Part shown: positions 45,562-54,836 of the stretch, one piece after another
Layout of the letters: each line of letters opens with the position of its first letter
How positions within the stretch are numbered: position 1 is the stretch's first letter
Assembly (NCBI RefSeq): GCF_900111875.1
Contig: NZ_FOJU01000001.1
Span: 806,001-870,000 of the forward strand
DNA: 64,000 nt
From: Poseidonocella pacifica
GTDB lineage: Bacteria; Pseudomonadota; Alphaproteobacteria; Rhodobacterales; Rhodobacteraceae
Direction: 5' to 3'
The notes under the pieces: generated by a model
The model's input: only the letters and a program-made list of their open reading frames with translations
The model's database searches: none
Told to the model about the DNA's origin: nothing
Translations under genes and position numbers: made by a program

Positions 45562-47382
45562 ATGGATTTGAGAAATATCGCGATCATCGCGCACGTCGAC
45601 CATGGGAAAACCACCCTTGTTGACGAACTGCTGAAACAGTCCGGAGCATTCCGGGAAAATCAGGCCGTCGCCGAACGCGCGATGGACAGCAACGACCTTG
45701 AACGCGAACGCGGGATCACCATCCTCGCCAAGGCAACGAGCGTCGAATACAAGACAACCCGCATCAATATCGTCGACACCCCCGGCCACGCCGACTTTGG
45801 TGGCGAGGTGGAGCGCATCCTGTCCATGGTGGATGGGGTCGTGCTTCTGGTGGATGCGGCCGAAGGGCCGATGCCCCAGACCAAGTTCGTGACCTCCAAG
45901 GCCCTGGCCCTTGGCCTGCGCCCGATCGTGGTGCTCAACAAGGTCGACAAGCCCGACGCGGAACCCGACCGCGCGCTTGACGAATGCTTCGACCTGTTTG
46001 CCAACCTCGGCGCGGACGAAGATCAGCTTGATTTCCCCCATCTCTACGCCTCGGGCCGCTCCGGCTGGGCCGATGCCGAGCTTGACGGCCCGCGCAAGGA
46101 TCTCTCCGCGCTGTTCCAACTCGTGGTGAACCACGTGCCCGCGCCCAAGCAGATCAAGCGCCAGAACGAAGATTTCAGCATGCTGGCGACCACGCTCGGC
46201 GCAGATCCGTTTCTGGGTCGCATCCTGACAGGCCGGGTCGAGAGCGGCCGCCTCAAGGTTGGCGCCACGGTGCAGGCCTTGTCGCGCCACGGCGAGAAGA
46301 TCGAACAGTTCCGCGTCGCCAAGATCCGCGCTTTCCGCGGTCTGGGCCAGCAGGATATCGAAGAAGCGCTGGCCGGTGACATCGTTTCCATTTCCGGCAT
46401 GTCAAAGGCCACCGTGGCCGACACGATCTGTGCCCTCGCGGTCGAGGATCCCCTGCCCGCCCAGCCGATCGATCCGCCCACCATCACTGTCACCTTCGGC
46501 ATCAACGACAGCCCGCTGGCTGGCCGCGACGGCAAGAAGGTGCAATCGCGCGTGATCCGTGACCGGCTCATGAAAGAAGCCGAAAGCAACGTTGCCATCC
46601 GCATCACCGACACCCCCGGCGGCGAGGCCTTTGAGGTCGCGGGACGGGGCGAACTTCAGATGGGCGTCCTGATCGAGAACATGCGCCGCGAAGGGTTCGA
46701 ATTGTCGATCTCTCGCCCGCAGGTGCTTATGCGGGAAATCGACGGTGTCCAGCAGGAGCCGATCGAAGAAGTCACCATCGACGTGGATGATGAATATTCC
46801 GGCGCGGTCATCGAAAAGATCACCGGCACCCGCAAGGGCGATCTGGCGGAGATGAAACCCGCCGGAGCCGGCAAGACCCGGATCGTGGCGCTTGTGCCGT
46901 CGCGCGGCCTCATCGGGTATCACGGCGAATTCCTGACCGACACGCGCGGCACGGGTGTTCTCAACCGCGTGTTTCACGGCTGGGCACCGCACAAGGGGCC
47001 AATCCCGGGCCGCCGTGCAGGTGTGCTGATCTCCATGGAAGATGGCGAAGCGGTGGCCTACGCCCTGTGGAACCTTGAGGATCGCGGCAAGATGTTCGTG
47101 GCACCGCAAGCCAAGATCTATCAAGGCATGATCATCGGCGAGCATTCGCGCGAGAACGACCTTGAGGTGAACCCGCTGAAGGGCAAGAAGCTTACCAACG
47201 TTCGCGCGTCGGGCACCGATGATGCGGTCCGTCTGACCCCGCACATCCAGCTGAGCCTCGAAGAAGCGATCGCCTATATCAACGATGACGAGTTGGTGGA
47301 GGTCACGCCCAACGTGATCCGTCTGCGCAAGCGCCATCTCGACCCGCATGAGCGCAAGCGCGCCTCGCGCGGCTCCAACTAA
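45562..47382 (+). CDS. typA: Translational GTPase TypA/BipA
   Basis: A 606-residue ribosome-associated GTPase involved in 50S assembly and stress adaptation. The G1 motif [10 protein letters not shown] begins at residue 10, G2/G3 lie in RERGITIL and [12 protein letters not shown], and NKVDKPDA is G4. EF-G-like domains follow and the C-terminal TypA domain contains [19 protein letters not shown]. The ATG at 45562 gives the family's usual length. A GC-rich hairpin follows the stop. Confidence 0.96.
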   Translation: MDLRNIAIIAHVDHGKTTLVDELLKQSGAFRENQAVAERAMDSNDLERERGITILAKATSVEYKTTRINIVDTPGHADFGGEVERILSMVDGVVLLVDAAEGPMPQTKFVTSKALALGLRPIVVLNKVDKPDAEPDRALDECFDLFANLGADEDQLDFPHLYASGRSGWADAELDGPRKDLSALFQLVVNHVPAPKQIKRQNEDFSMLATTLGADPFLGRILTGRVESGRLKVGATVQALSRHGEKIEQFRVAKIRAFRGLGQQDIEEALAGDIVSISGMSKATVADTICALAVEDPLPAQPIDPPTITVTFGINDSPLAGRDGKKVQSRVIRDRLMKEAESNVAIRITDTPGGEAFEVAGRGELQMGVLIENMRREGFELSISRPQVLMREIDGVQQEPIEEVTIDVDDEYSGAVIEKITGTRKGDLAEMKPAGAGKTRIVALVPSRGLIGYHGEFLTDTRGTGVLNRVFHGWAPHKGPIPGRRAGVLISMEDGEAVAYALWNLEDRGKMFVAPQAKIYQGMIIGEHSRENDLEVNPLKGKKLTNVRASGTDDAVRLTPHIQLSLEEAIAYINDDELVEVTPNVIRLRKRHLDPHERKRASRGSN

Positions 47383-47388
47383 GTCGCT

Positions 47389-47416
47389 GCTGCGGGGGGA
47401 CCTTCCCCCCCGCAGC
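47389..47416 (+). terminator. Hairpin after typA
   Basis: GCTGCGGGGGG and CCCCCCGCAGC form an 11-bp perfect stem with a 6-base loop, 6 bp after the typA stop. There is no T-run, but stem strength and position support a transcript end. Confidence 0.6.
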
Positions 47417-47925
47417 GCCATTCGCCGCGGTTGAGCATCGGCCTCCCGCGTCTGTGATCCCCCCACACCTGAATGATCGTATCCGTGTGCCCCTGCGGGC
47501 GAAACACATCTATCGGTGTGCGGCGCTCTGAGGGCAAAACGCGGTTGCACCGCATCAAAGCGCGGTGCCGTGATTTACTCTGGGGTGGACGTGGTTTCCG
47601 GCAGCCAAAGCTCGACACTCCGTAATGCCCCTAAAGGCGGTCTGCGGTGCCCGATGATCGGCCAAATGCCCAAGGTTTATGCAGGTTTTACCCGTACTTA
47701 ACCGTGATCCAAGATCCGGATTTCCCGAGGGTAAGGTTTTCCGGACTGGGGTTCGGCGGGTTAGAAATGTCATAACGGTTACAGGACGACGTCATCCTGT
47801 TTTCAGTAACGAGTACCCGATTTTGGCCACGTGGCCGCTGTTCCATCGCGACGGTTTTGCGGTGGTATGTTAAGCGCGTATCAGGTTGACGCCTGCACAG
47901 ACACCGGGTTTGTGCAGGCGTTTTT
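47417..47925 (+). ncRNA. Non-coding stretch with a possible small RNA ending at a plus-strand terminator
   Basis: About 510 bp between typA and cckA have no credible protein gene. Several dyads point to RNA structure: ACAGGACGACGTCATCCTGT (47781-47800, one mismatched pair) followed by TTTT, flanked by GTTAC and GTAAC. The stretch ends with a strong plus-strand intrinsic terminator that abuts the cckA stop, yet no plus-strand gene precedes it after the typA hairpin. A small RNA somewhere in about 47690-47925 is plausible. I cannot place its 5' end. Confidence 0.35.
47890..47925 (+). terminator. Plus-strand intrinsic terminator next to the cckA stop
   Basis: CGCCTGCACA (47890-47899) and TGTGCAGGCG (47911-47920) form a perfect 10-bp stem followed by TTTTT. 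Read on the minus strand it has no T-run after the stem, so it serves a plus-strand transcript, not cckA. Confidence 0.8.
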
Positions 47926-50226
47926 CTATTTGTCCTTCAGCTGCTTCTGCACCGTCTCTGTCAGATCGGTCAGCGAGAAGGGCTTGGGCAGGAACACCGA
48001 ATTCTCGACGTTCTCCTTATCATCGGCAAAGGCATCTTCGGCATAGCCGGACATGAAGACCACCTTGACATGGGGCCGCTCCAGCAGGGCCTTGCGCACC
48101 CATGTTGGCCCGTCGAGCCCCGGCATGATGACATCGGTCACAAAGATATCGACCTCAAGATCGGGGTCTTCCAACCGCTCCAGCGCCTCTTCTGCTGAAG
48201 CCGCTTCATAGACGGTATAGCCGCGCAGGCGCAGCGCGCGGGAGGCAAAGGCCCGAACGGGGGCTTCGTCCTCCACCAGCATCACGACGCCTTCTACCTG
48301 ACTGGCCGGTTCCGCGGCGGGCTTTTGCGGGATCACGACCGGAGCCTCCTTGGCGGCGGCATCCACAGCGGGGAAGATGAGTGTAAAGCAGGTGCCGACG
48401 CCCACGGTACTGTCGACAAAGATATACCCGCCCGTCTGCTTGACGATCCCGTAAGCCGTGGAAAGGCCAAGGCCGGTGCCTTCGCCCGTGCGCTTGGAGG
48501 TATAAAACGGCTCAAACACTTTCTGGAGCTTGTCGGCTGGAATACCGATCCCCTCGTCGGTCACTTTTACGGTCACATAATCACCGGGGGGCAGAACGGC
48601 CCGATCCCGATGAAACGGTTTGTCAAAGGACAGAACTTCGGTCTCCACAAGAATACGGCCGCCATCAGGCATCGCATCGCGCGCATTGACCACGAGGTTC
48701 ATCAGCACCTGTTCAAGCTGTCGCTTGTCGGCACGGATCGGTTTCAGGACCGGATCATGCAACAACGAGAAGGTCACACGCTCACCCACCAGACGGTTGA
48801 GCAGATGCGTGAGATCAGCCAGCGTATCGCGGAGATCGACAAGCTCGGGGCTCATCGTCTGCTTGCGCGAGAATGCCAGAAGCTGCCCCACCAGCGCGGC
48901 GGCGCGGTTGGTGTTCTGGTTGATCTGGACGAGATCCCCATATTCGGGATCACCCTGATCATGACGCAGCAGCAACAGGTCGCAATGGCCGGAAATCGCG
49001 GTCAGCAGGTTGTTGAAATCATGGGCCACGCCGCCGGCGAGTTGGCCGATGGCTTGCATCTTCTGGCTCTGGACGAACTGCGCTTCGAGCGTCTTGAGTT
49101 CGGTGGCGTCGTGCAGAACCGCAATGACGCAAGGCGCGGCCTCGTCGCTCACGCGTTTCAACGTGACCTGAACGAAGCGTTCCTTCTTGCCGTTGGTGAC
49201 CCGCAGAAATTCGGTGTTGGATGTGGCGCGTTCCTCGACCACTTCGCGCAGCCAATCCATCATGGGGCGGCCCAGCCCCTCCATCAAACCGCTCAGCTTG
49301 GTGCCGACGGCGACCTCGTCTTCGAGCAACTCACGCGCAAGGCGGTTGGATTGCATCACCCGGCCATCTGACGACATCTTGAGCAAGGGCACCGGCAACT
49401 TGTCGAAGGCACCCCATTCTCGGGTCGCCGCGACGCGCACATCCGGGACGAGGAAGATATCACGGCGTCCGCCGGCATGGGGGTATTCCGCCGTCAAAAG
49501 CGCGACGGGGCCATCCTTTGTCTGGACCTCGTTCATCGCGCCGGAGACGACCTCATGGGCGAAAACCTTGCTGAGATCGCGAACCTGCTCCCCGAGCAAG
49601 ACACGCATCGGCTCATTCATCAAAAGGATCGTGCCCGATGGGCCAACCGTCATCATCGGCAAGGCCGCACCCTCACCCGCGGGGCCGCTCGGCGCGCCGC
49701 GCTGGACCAGACGCCAGATGATCCCGCCGCGCCGCGCAGCATGGGCCGTAATGTAGACGATCCCCTTGCGCGTCACGACCTCGTCGCGACCGGCACCGGC
49801 GCGGTTGACGTGTTCCCGCAGGCGCGTGATCACCGGATCGGGATTGGCGATAAAGGGTTGCAACGCGGCATGTACCGTCCGGGGCCTTCTGGCGGCGCTC
49901 TGGGAGGCGGTGGTATTCCAATAAAGCACCTCGCCCGCCACGTCCGACAGAACGCTGAACACGGGATCGCGCGCCAGCGCAGCCTCGACATGGCCGGTAT
50001 CGCTCGACCGTCCGCGCAGGAGGTTGCGCAACATCGCGCTCTGACCGATGGTGATGGCAAGGCCGGTGGCAAGACCGGTCAAAAGGCCCAGCAGGATGAT
50101 TTCCATTGTCAGGTGTTCCCGCACCACGAACATCGCTACGACAAGCGCAACGACGATAGCGGCGATGCCAACCCACGTTCGCCGCGCAGTTGTGCCTTCG
50201 ATCTGATCCACCGACATATCCGACAC
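47926..50226 (-). CDS. cckA: Hybrid sensor histidine kinase CckA
   Basis: A 766-residue inner-membrane hybrid kinase. Two membrane helices lie at about 18-35 and 42-62, followed by PAS-like regions (about 190-380), a HisKA domain with His402 in [11 protein letters not shown], an HATPase domain ([24 protein letters not shown]) and a C-terminal receiver domain (Asp in FVTDVIMPG). The order matches CckA, which feeds phosphate through ChpT to CtrA. In R. capsulatus this relay controls motility and GTA production. The start is GTG 50226 with GGAGGG upstream; ATG 50217 is the alternative. Confidence 0.93.
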   Translation of the reverse strand: MSDMSVDQIEGTTARRTWVGIAAIVVALVVAMFVVREHLTMEIILLGLLTGLATGLAITIGQSAMLRNLLRGRSSDTGHVEAALARDPVFSVLSDVAGEVLYWNTTASQSAARRPRTVHAALQPFIANPDPVITRLREHVNRAGAGRDEVVTRKGIVYITAHAARRGGIIWRLVQRGAPSGPAGEGAALPMMTVGPSGTILLMNEPMRVLLGEQVRDLSKVFAHEVVSGAMNEVQTKDGPVALLTAEYPHAGGRRDIFLVPDVRVAATREWGAFDKLPVPLLKMSSDGRVMQSNRLARELLEDEVAVGTKLSGLMEGLGRPMMDWLREVVEERATSNTEFLRVTNGKKERFVQVTLKRVSDEAAPCVIAVLHDATELKTLEAQFVQSQKMQAIGQLAGGVAHDFNNLLTAISGHCDLLLLRHDQGDPEYGDLVQINQNTNRAAALVGQLLAFSRKQTMSPELVDLRDTLADLTHLLNRLVGERVTFSLLHDPVLKPIRADKRQLEQVLMNLVVNARDAMPDGGRILVETEVLSFDKPFHRDRAVLPPGDYVTVKVTDEGIGIPADKLQKVFEPFYTSKRTGEGTGLGLSTAYGIVKQTGGYIFVDSTVGVGTCFTLIFPAVDAAAKEAPVVIPQKPAAEPASQVEGVVMLVEDEAPVRAFASRALRLRGYTVYEAASAEEALERLEDPDLEVDIFVTDVIMPGLDGPTWVRKALLERPHVKVVFMSGYAEDAFADDKENVENSVFLPKPFSLTDLTETVQKQLKDK

Positions 50227-50327
50227 CTGTGCTCGCCCTCCATCAGAGTGTTCAGGGGATTAGCACAGTTGTCGGTTAATGGTGGGTTAATGATACTTGC
50301 CGAATTGTTGCAATCGGCAGATTCCCG

Positions 50328-51482
50328 TCATTTGCCCAATAAATGCAGGAAAAAACCGTCCCCCTCGGGGCCGGGCAGGAAACGATGCGTGCCGAGGTCG
50401 CGCAACGCCGGATGCCGCTCCCGAAAGCGGGCAACGACGGCCTCGTTCTCATCGCGCAGCACCGAACAGGTGATATAGGCCAGCGTTCCGCCCTCCGCGA
50501 CCAGCGGTAGTGCGTCGTCCAGAATCTGTTCCTGCACCGTGTTGAGCGCGGCAAGCCCATCCGGGTCCAGCCGCCATTTTCCGTCCGGCGCGCGCCGCCA
50601 TGATCCGCTTCCCGAACATGGCACATCGCAGAGCACCAGATCATAGGGGGCCTTTTCCGCGGGATCATCAAGACAGGGGATCGACACCCCGGCGCGCGTG
50701 GCCCGTGGGGGGAGGTCCTTCATCCGGGCCGGATCGGCATCATGGGCAAAGACCCGTGCGCCGCGCGCAGCAAGGGCCAGCCCCTTTCCACCGCCACCCG
50801 CACAGAAATCGAGCGCGGTTTGCCCCGGTTCTATCGGCAAGAGATCGCAAATGGCCTGACTGGCCGCATCCTGCAACTCGACAAACCCATCGGCATAGCT
50901 CGGGCCATTGGCCAGCTTGCGCGCGCCGTCCCCAAGACGAAGAGCGGTGGGAGAGAGCGACGCGGGGGCAGCTTCGATACCCTCCTCGGCGAGCTGCACG
51001 ATGGCCTCTTCTCGCGTGATGCGCACCAGATTGACCCGTGCAAATACCGGCGCACGATCGCGCAGCGCTTCGATCACGGGGCCAAAGTCCTCCCCGAGGG
51101 AGGATTGCATCGGATCGAAAAGCCAATCGGGAAGGTCGGCGGCAACGGCCGGGGGCATCGCGCCCTCATTGGCCGCGCCCTCGCCGTCGGACAGCGGCGC
51201 GGGGGAATGGCCGTCACCGGTAAAGACCTCCTCGAGCGGCAGGCCCAACTGACGGCAAAGCCCGATCATGATGCCGCGCCCGGTGCCCGCCCCGCCGAGC
51301 CATGCAAGCGAACGACGGTTCCTCAGCCCGTGATAGACATGGTCGCGCACGGCAATGCGATCCTTCGACCCGGCAAATCGGCTGCGCCGCGACCACGCCG
51401 TCAGCGCGCGTTCCGCTGGGGTCCCGTCAAACACCTCGTCGAGAATATCCGCCGCCGCCGCGAACCGGGCCGCCGGGGTCAT
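50328..51482 (-). CDS. RsmB/NOP-family RNA (cytosine-5) methyltransferase
   Basis: A 384-residue SAM-dependent m5C methyltransferase, probably acting on 16S rRNA. The SAM motif is ALDFCAGGGGKGLAL, the two family cysteines are in CDVPCSGSGSWRR and ITCSVLRDENEAVV. Residues 1-130 form an NusB-like/N-terminal helical part. It is close to RsmB but shorter and lacks the full NusB domain, so I give no gene symbol. It is upstream of cckA in the same direction, 101 bp apart. Confidence 0.87.
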   Translation of the reverse strand: MTPAARFAAAADILDEVFDGTPAERALTAWSRRSRFAGSKDRIAVRDHVYHGLRNRRSLAWLGGAGTGRGIMIGLCRQLGLPLEEVFTGDGHSPAPLSDGEGAANEGAMPPAVAADLPDWLFDPMQSSLGEDFGPVIEALRDRAPVFARVNLVRITREEAIVQLAEEGIEAAPASLSPTALRLGDGARKLANGPSYADGFVELQDAASQAICDLLPIEPGQTALDFCAGGGGKGLALAARGARVFAHDADPARMKDLPPRATRAGVSIPCLDDPAEKAPYDLVLCDVPCSGSGSWRRAPDGKWRLDPDGLAALNTVQEQILDDALPLVAEGGTLAYITCSVLRDENEAVVARFRERHPALRDLGTHRFLPGPEGDGFFLHLLGK

Positions 51483-51650
51483 CGACGCGCCCCTTGGAGG
51501 AGTGCTCGTCTCTCAGCCTGCACCTTGATCATCATCTCTTCACCCCTCGCCTGCCCGTCGCAAAACCCAAGCCTGCCCCCTAGCGCATATGTCTCTGCGC
51601 CGAAAGCGGGCACGGGCGTCTTTTCGAAATGAGAGAGGCTCGTCCAGCGA

Positions 51651-52448
51651 TCAGAGCATCCCGTCTACCGGCTTGGTCGTGAGGGTCTCGCCATCCCACT
51701 CATAGCCATACTGCAAAAGTACCTCGTGGGAGAGACCATAGATCCGGCTGAGCATCTCCGGCGCCAGGCTCTTGTACTTCTCAACGGATCCACGATGGAT
51801 CGGCCGCCAGAGCTTGATGCTGCCATGCCCGACCATGCCTTCGGGATAATTCTCATGAGAGCGCATCACGGCATCATCCCATTCCAGCCCCAGATGGGCC
51901 ACGATACGGCCCAGATAATCCTCCGGAGAGGCCACGAAATCCTCATAGCGGACAAAGGGCAGACCATCGCGGCGGTCGTGCAAGAGCTTGCGATTGTAAA
52001 GCGAGAGAAATCCGTCCGGCGCGCTGGCGTTTTCAATCGCCGGCGTCATCAGGGGGTCGATCCCCCGCACCCAGCGAAGCTCCTGCGTCCTTTGACGCAG
52101 TTGTTGGTCGGGGGTCGGAGTCGCGCGCGAGGCGCTCGCAACCAGGGCGAAGGGGTTCCGGACGAGTGTGAACCCGTTGCGCGGAAAGCGATGCACCCAT
52201 GTCGCATTTTTCACCACAATGACCGAGCGCTCGTTCAGTGTGCGATGCGCGAGCAGTGGATGGTCGCCTTCGATTTCCGTTTCAGTCCTGCGCATCATGT
52301 GCCGAAACAGGGCCAAATCCTCAGGGGTGTCGGGCCTCTCGATCTGATGCACCACCTCGATATCGGGGTGGGCATTCAGGCAACGCTGTAGCAGTGTCTC
52401 TCCGGACCGCGAGAAACTGGCCATGTGAAAAATCTTGTGAGCGGTCAT
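51651..52448 (-). CDS. Sulfotransferase family protein
   Basis: A 265-residue protein with a PAPS 5'-loop near the N-terminus (MASFSRSGETLLQRCL, residues 9-24) and the second phosphate-binding block GFTLVRNPFALVASASR around residue 95. The C-terminal half includes PFVRYEDFVASPEDYLGRI, common in carbohydrate sulfotransferases. No signal peptide. The start at 52448 has a perfect AGGAGG; the frame extends to 52595 without homologous sequence. Its neighbour across the divergent gap is a polysaccharide priming transferase, so sulfation of a surface glycan is a fair guess. Confidence 0.82.
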   Translation of the reverse strand: MTAHKIFHMASFSRSGETLLQRCLNAHPDIEVVHQIERPDTPEDLALFRHMMRRTETEIEGDHPLLAHRTLNERSVIVVKNATWVHRFPRNGFTLVRNPFALVASASRATPTPDQQLRQRTQELRWVRGIDPLMTPAIENASAPDGFLSLYNRKLLHDRRDGLPFVRYEDFVASPEDYLGRIVAHLGLEWDDAVMRSHENYPEGMVGHGSIKLWRPIHRGSVEKYKSLAPEMLSRIYGLSHEVLLQYGYEWDGETLTTKPVDGML

Positions 52449-52780
52449 TGCTTTCCTCCTGGGCGCGTTGGGAGTGGTAAAGACAACCGGCTGAAGTCTC
52501 AACAGGGTCTCGGCACCGGTGCGTGCAGATCCCGCGCGGTGTTGCAAATGCCTACCTTCTTTCGCCGCTTGGGGTGTCAGACGCCCGTGAATCAAGCCCG
52601 TGGCGGCACCGCTCTTGCGACAAATCCCCGTGACGGGCCTTAACCATTTACCCGGTGTTTACGTCCAAGGGGTCAGAACAGGCGCAGCAACCGCCCGGTC
52701 AATCCCCTTTGGCATCAGATCTATTCCCCCGGGCGCAGCCGACCAATGGGCCACCCCTATTCGAATGGAACGCTTGTCGC
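52449..52780. other. Divergent intergenic region
   Basis: The 332 bp between the sulfotransferase and the sugar transferase should hold both promoters. I see no gene, hairpin or repeat that stands out. The sugar transferase frame is open back to GTG 52655, so a longer N-terminus cannot be excluded. Confidence 0.4.
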
Positions 52781-54232
52781 ATGAATGATCTCGCCGAAAC
52801 GCCTCAAGTCCCCCTTAGCGAAGCTGCTGAACTCGTCCTCGGCGATTTGCGGCAGCCATCGCTTGCTCAGATCTGGATTACCTGCGTCGCGGTGATGATC
52901 GACATTCCGATCCTCGGGCTGGCCTTCTGGTTCGCGCAATATGCGGCCCTTCCGGCGCTGGAGTTCTCCCCGCTTGCAGCAGGGGCCGTTGCGCTGGTGG
53001 CTGCTGTTACCGCCGCGACCGGCCTGACCATCACCTCCAGCTATGCCTCCCGTATCCTGCGCAGTCCCCTGCGCAGCTTGCCCCGGCTCGCGGTCGCGGT
53101 CGCCTTTCCGGCGGTGTTCATGAGCCTGCTGCTGCCCACATCCGCGCCTGCGTTCCTGTTCTCCGCCATGATCGCGCTTGCCTGCGCGGCGCTTCCGCTG
53201 CGGCTGGGCAGCGCTGCGATGTTGAACTGGATCTTCAACATGCGCCTGCTGGATCGCCGCGCGGTCATTGCCGGGGGCGGCGAACACGCCCTTTCGCTCA
53301 TTCGCGGCCTGCGCAAGCTTCCGGACAATGACGTACGGGTTTACGGCATTTTCGATGACCGGGACGACATACGCTCCCCCACACAGGTGCTCGGGGTGCC
53401 CAAGCTGGGCGGTTACACCGATCTGCTGACCTTTGCCCGCAGCTCCGAAATTGACATGGTGATCGTTGCCCTTCCGCTAAAGGCAGAGCGCCGGATCATC
53501 TGGCTGCTGGATGCCTTGCGCGTGCTGCCGGTTGAGGTGCGTCTTTCGGCCTTCAGCGAGGATTTCTCCTTTGCCAAGCCCGAGCAATCCCCGCTGATCT
53601 CAGCCATCCAACACAATTTCGCCGCCGAATGTCGCCTTACCAAACGGCTTTTCGACATCTTCTTTGCCTCTATCGCGCTGATCCCCGCCTTGCCGATCAT
53701 GCTCGGCGCGGCCATTGCCATCCGGCTCGACAGCAAGGGACCGATCTTCTTTCACCAGCGGCGGCACGGCTATAGCGACCGGACCATCGAAATCTTGAAA
53801 TTCCGGTCCATGTATCACGACAGCGCCGACCCGAACGCGCGCAATGTGGTCACGCGGGGCGATCCCCGCGTCACCCGCGTCGGGCGTATCCTGCGCCGCA
53901 CCTCGATCGACGAATTACCGCAGCTTTTCAACGTTTTGCGGGGTGATCTGTCACTGGTTGGCCCGCGCCCGCACGCCATCAACGCGGTGTCCAGCCAGAA
54001 GGAACGCTTCACGCGGATCGTGGATGGATATTCCGCGCGCCACCGCTTGCCCCCCGGTATCACCGGATGGGCCCAGATCAACGGCTGGCGCGGGGAGATC
54101 GACGACCCGGAAAAACTGCGCGCCCGGTTCGAGCATGACCTCTATTATATCGAGAACTGGTCAATCTGGCTCGACCTGAAGATCCTGTTTCGGACCCCGC
54201 TCAGCCTGCTTGACGGTCGGTCGGCCTACTAG
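52781..54232 (+). CDS. Undecaprenyl-phosphate sugar-1-phosphate transferase (WcaJ type)
   Basis: A 483-residue inner-membrane polyisoprenyl-phosphate hexose-1-phosphate transferase that starts exopolysaccharide synthesis. Four to five N-terminal helices (about 25-145) precede a CoA-binding-like domain (VIAGGGEHALSLIRGL, about 165-290), another helix near 300-320 and the catalytic domain with FKSMxxD-like LKFRSMYHD, RRTSIDELPQL and SLVGPRPH. The donor is usually UDP-glucose or UDP-galactose. The ATG at 52781 has only a weak ribosome site. No other polysaccharide gene is beside it; the CTERM-like protein at 22402 may be linked functionally. Confidence 0.9.
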   Translation: MNDLAETPQVPLSEAAELVLGDLRQPSLAQIWITCVAVMIDIPILGLAFWFAQYAALPALEFSPLAAGAVALVAAVTAATGLTITSSYASRILRSPLRSLPRLAVAVAFPAVFMSLLLPTSAPAFLFSAMIALACAALPLRLGSAAMLNWIFNMRLLDRRAVIAGGGEHALSLIRGLRKLPDNDVRVYGIFDDRDDIRSPTQVLGVPKLGGYTDLLTFARSSEIDMVIVALPLKAERRIIWLLDALRVLPVEVRLSAFSEDFSFAKPEQSPLISAIQHNFAAECRLTKRLFDIFFASIALIPALPIMLGAAIAIRLDSKGPIFFHQRRHGYSDRTIEILKFRSMYHDSADPNARNVVTRGDPRVTRVGRILRRTSIDELPQLFNVLRGDLSLVGPRPHAINAVSSQKERFTRIVDGYSARHRLPPGITGWAQINGWRGEIDDPEKLRARFEHDLYYIENWSIWLDLKILFRTPLSLLDGRSAY

Positions 54233-54260
54233 GCCGCCTATCTTGTCCCGGATGTGAAAA

Positions 54261-54280
54261 CGAGGGCCAAAGGGCCCCCG
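54261..54280 (-). terminator. Minus-strand intrinsic terminator behind the guaB remnant
   Basis: CGAGGGCC and GGCCCCCG pair (one mismatch) around AAAG. Read on the minus strand the stem is followed by TTTTC, so it terminates minus-strand transcription. It is 26 bp past the stop of the guaB-like tail and looks like that gene's original terminator. Confidence 0.7.
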
Positions 54281-54305
54281 TCAATCCGCCTGATCTCTGC
54301 TTGGA

Positions 54306-54356
54306 TCAGCCCAAGCGATAGTTCGGGGATTCCTGCGTGATCGTCACGTCATGCAC
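54306..54356 (-). pseudogene. Remnant of the 3' end of guaB (IMP dehydrogenase)
   Basis: Seventeen codons on the minus strand read VHDVTITQESPNYRLG and stop. E. coli IMP dehydrogenase ends, from memory, VHDVTITKESPNYRLGS, so 15 of 16 residues agree, which is hard to explain by chance. Upstream of it the frame becomes SKDPR and then hits stops, with no guaB body. A matching terminator follows. This indicates that a guaB gene once ended here, convergent with the sugar transferase, and that its body was displaced by the DNA to the right. Confidence 0.7.
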
Positions 54357-54836
54357 ACGGGGATCTTTCGACGGCTACGCATTCTTTTCAATGAATTTAT
54401 CCAAACGCGGCAACAGCTTGCTTCAGCCGATCAACTTCCGAGATAGGTCTACACTCGTGAATTGCTGGATGAAAGACCGTCTAGGCGAGACATAGGGAGG
54501 CCCGTCGCCGGCAGAGGCCCCTGACCTTCTGCTGAATCAGGACAAGCTCGCGGGTGTTGCCACGAAAGTGGACCGTGCACTGCCAGCAGTTTCCCACATT
54601 CGGTATTTTCATCGGAACTCGTCGACCCCTGTCATGTCATCTGCTCCACCTCTTGCGGGGTCAGCGCGCCTTCAGGCGTGGTTGCCCAGAGGTGGCTGTG
54701 GGGCGGCGGCGCAGGCCTGACGTTCCAACCGCCGCCTGGGGGGCCAATCAGGGCCGACACAACGAAAGATTGACTGACGGCAGGTGCAGGATCATCCTGA
54801 GGGGTGCAGAACTTCACCTGAGTCGTGGTGGAAAAC
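54357..54836. other. Island boundary region with no confident gene
   Basis: About 480 bp between the guaB tail and the first DUF4157 gene. It is heterogeneous in composition: AT-rich at 54370-54420 and GC-rich at 54660-54760. A minus-strand frame of 68 codons (54838 to 54632) encodes FSTTTQVKFCTPQDDPAPAV and then a Pro/Gly-rich stretch; it could be a small gene divergent from the island but has no recognised domain. No integrase, tRNA or clear direct repeat is visible. Confidence 0.35.

Noticed and set aside
54357-54836. tRNA gene or integrase at the island edge
   Set aside because: No cloverleaf arms, GGTTCGA-like T-arm or recombinase motif is visible in either strand.
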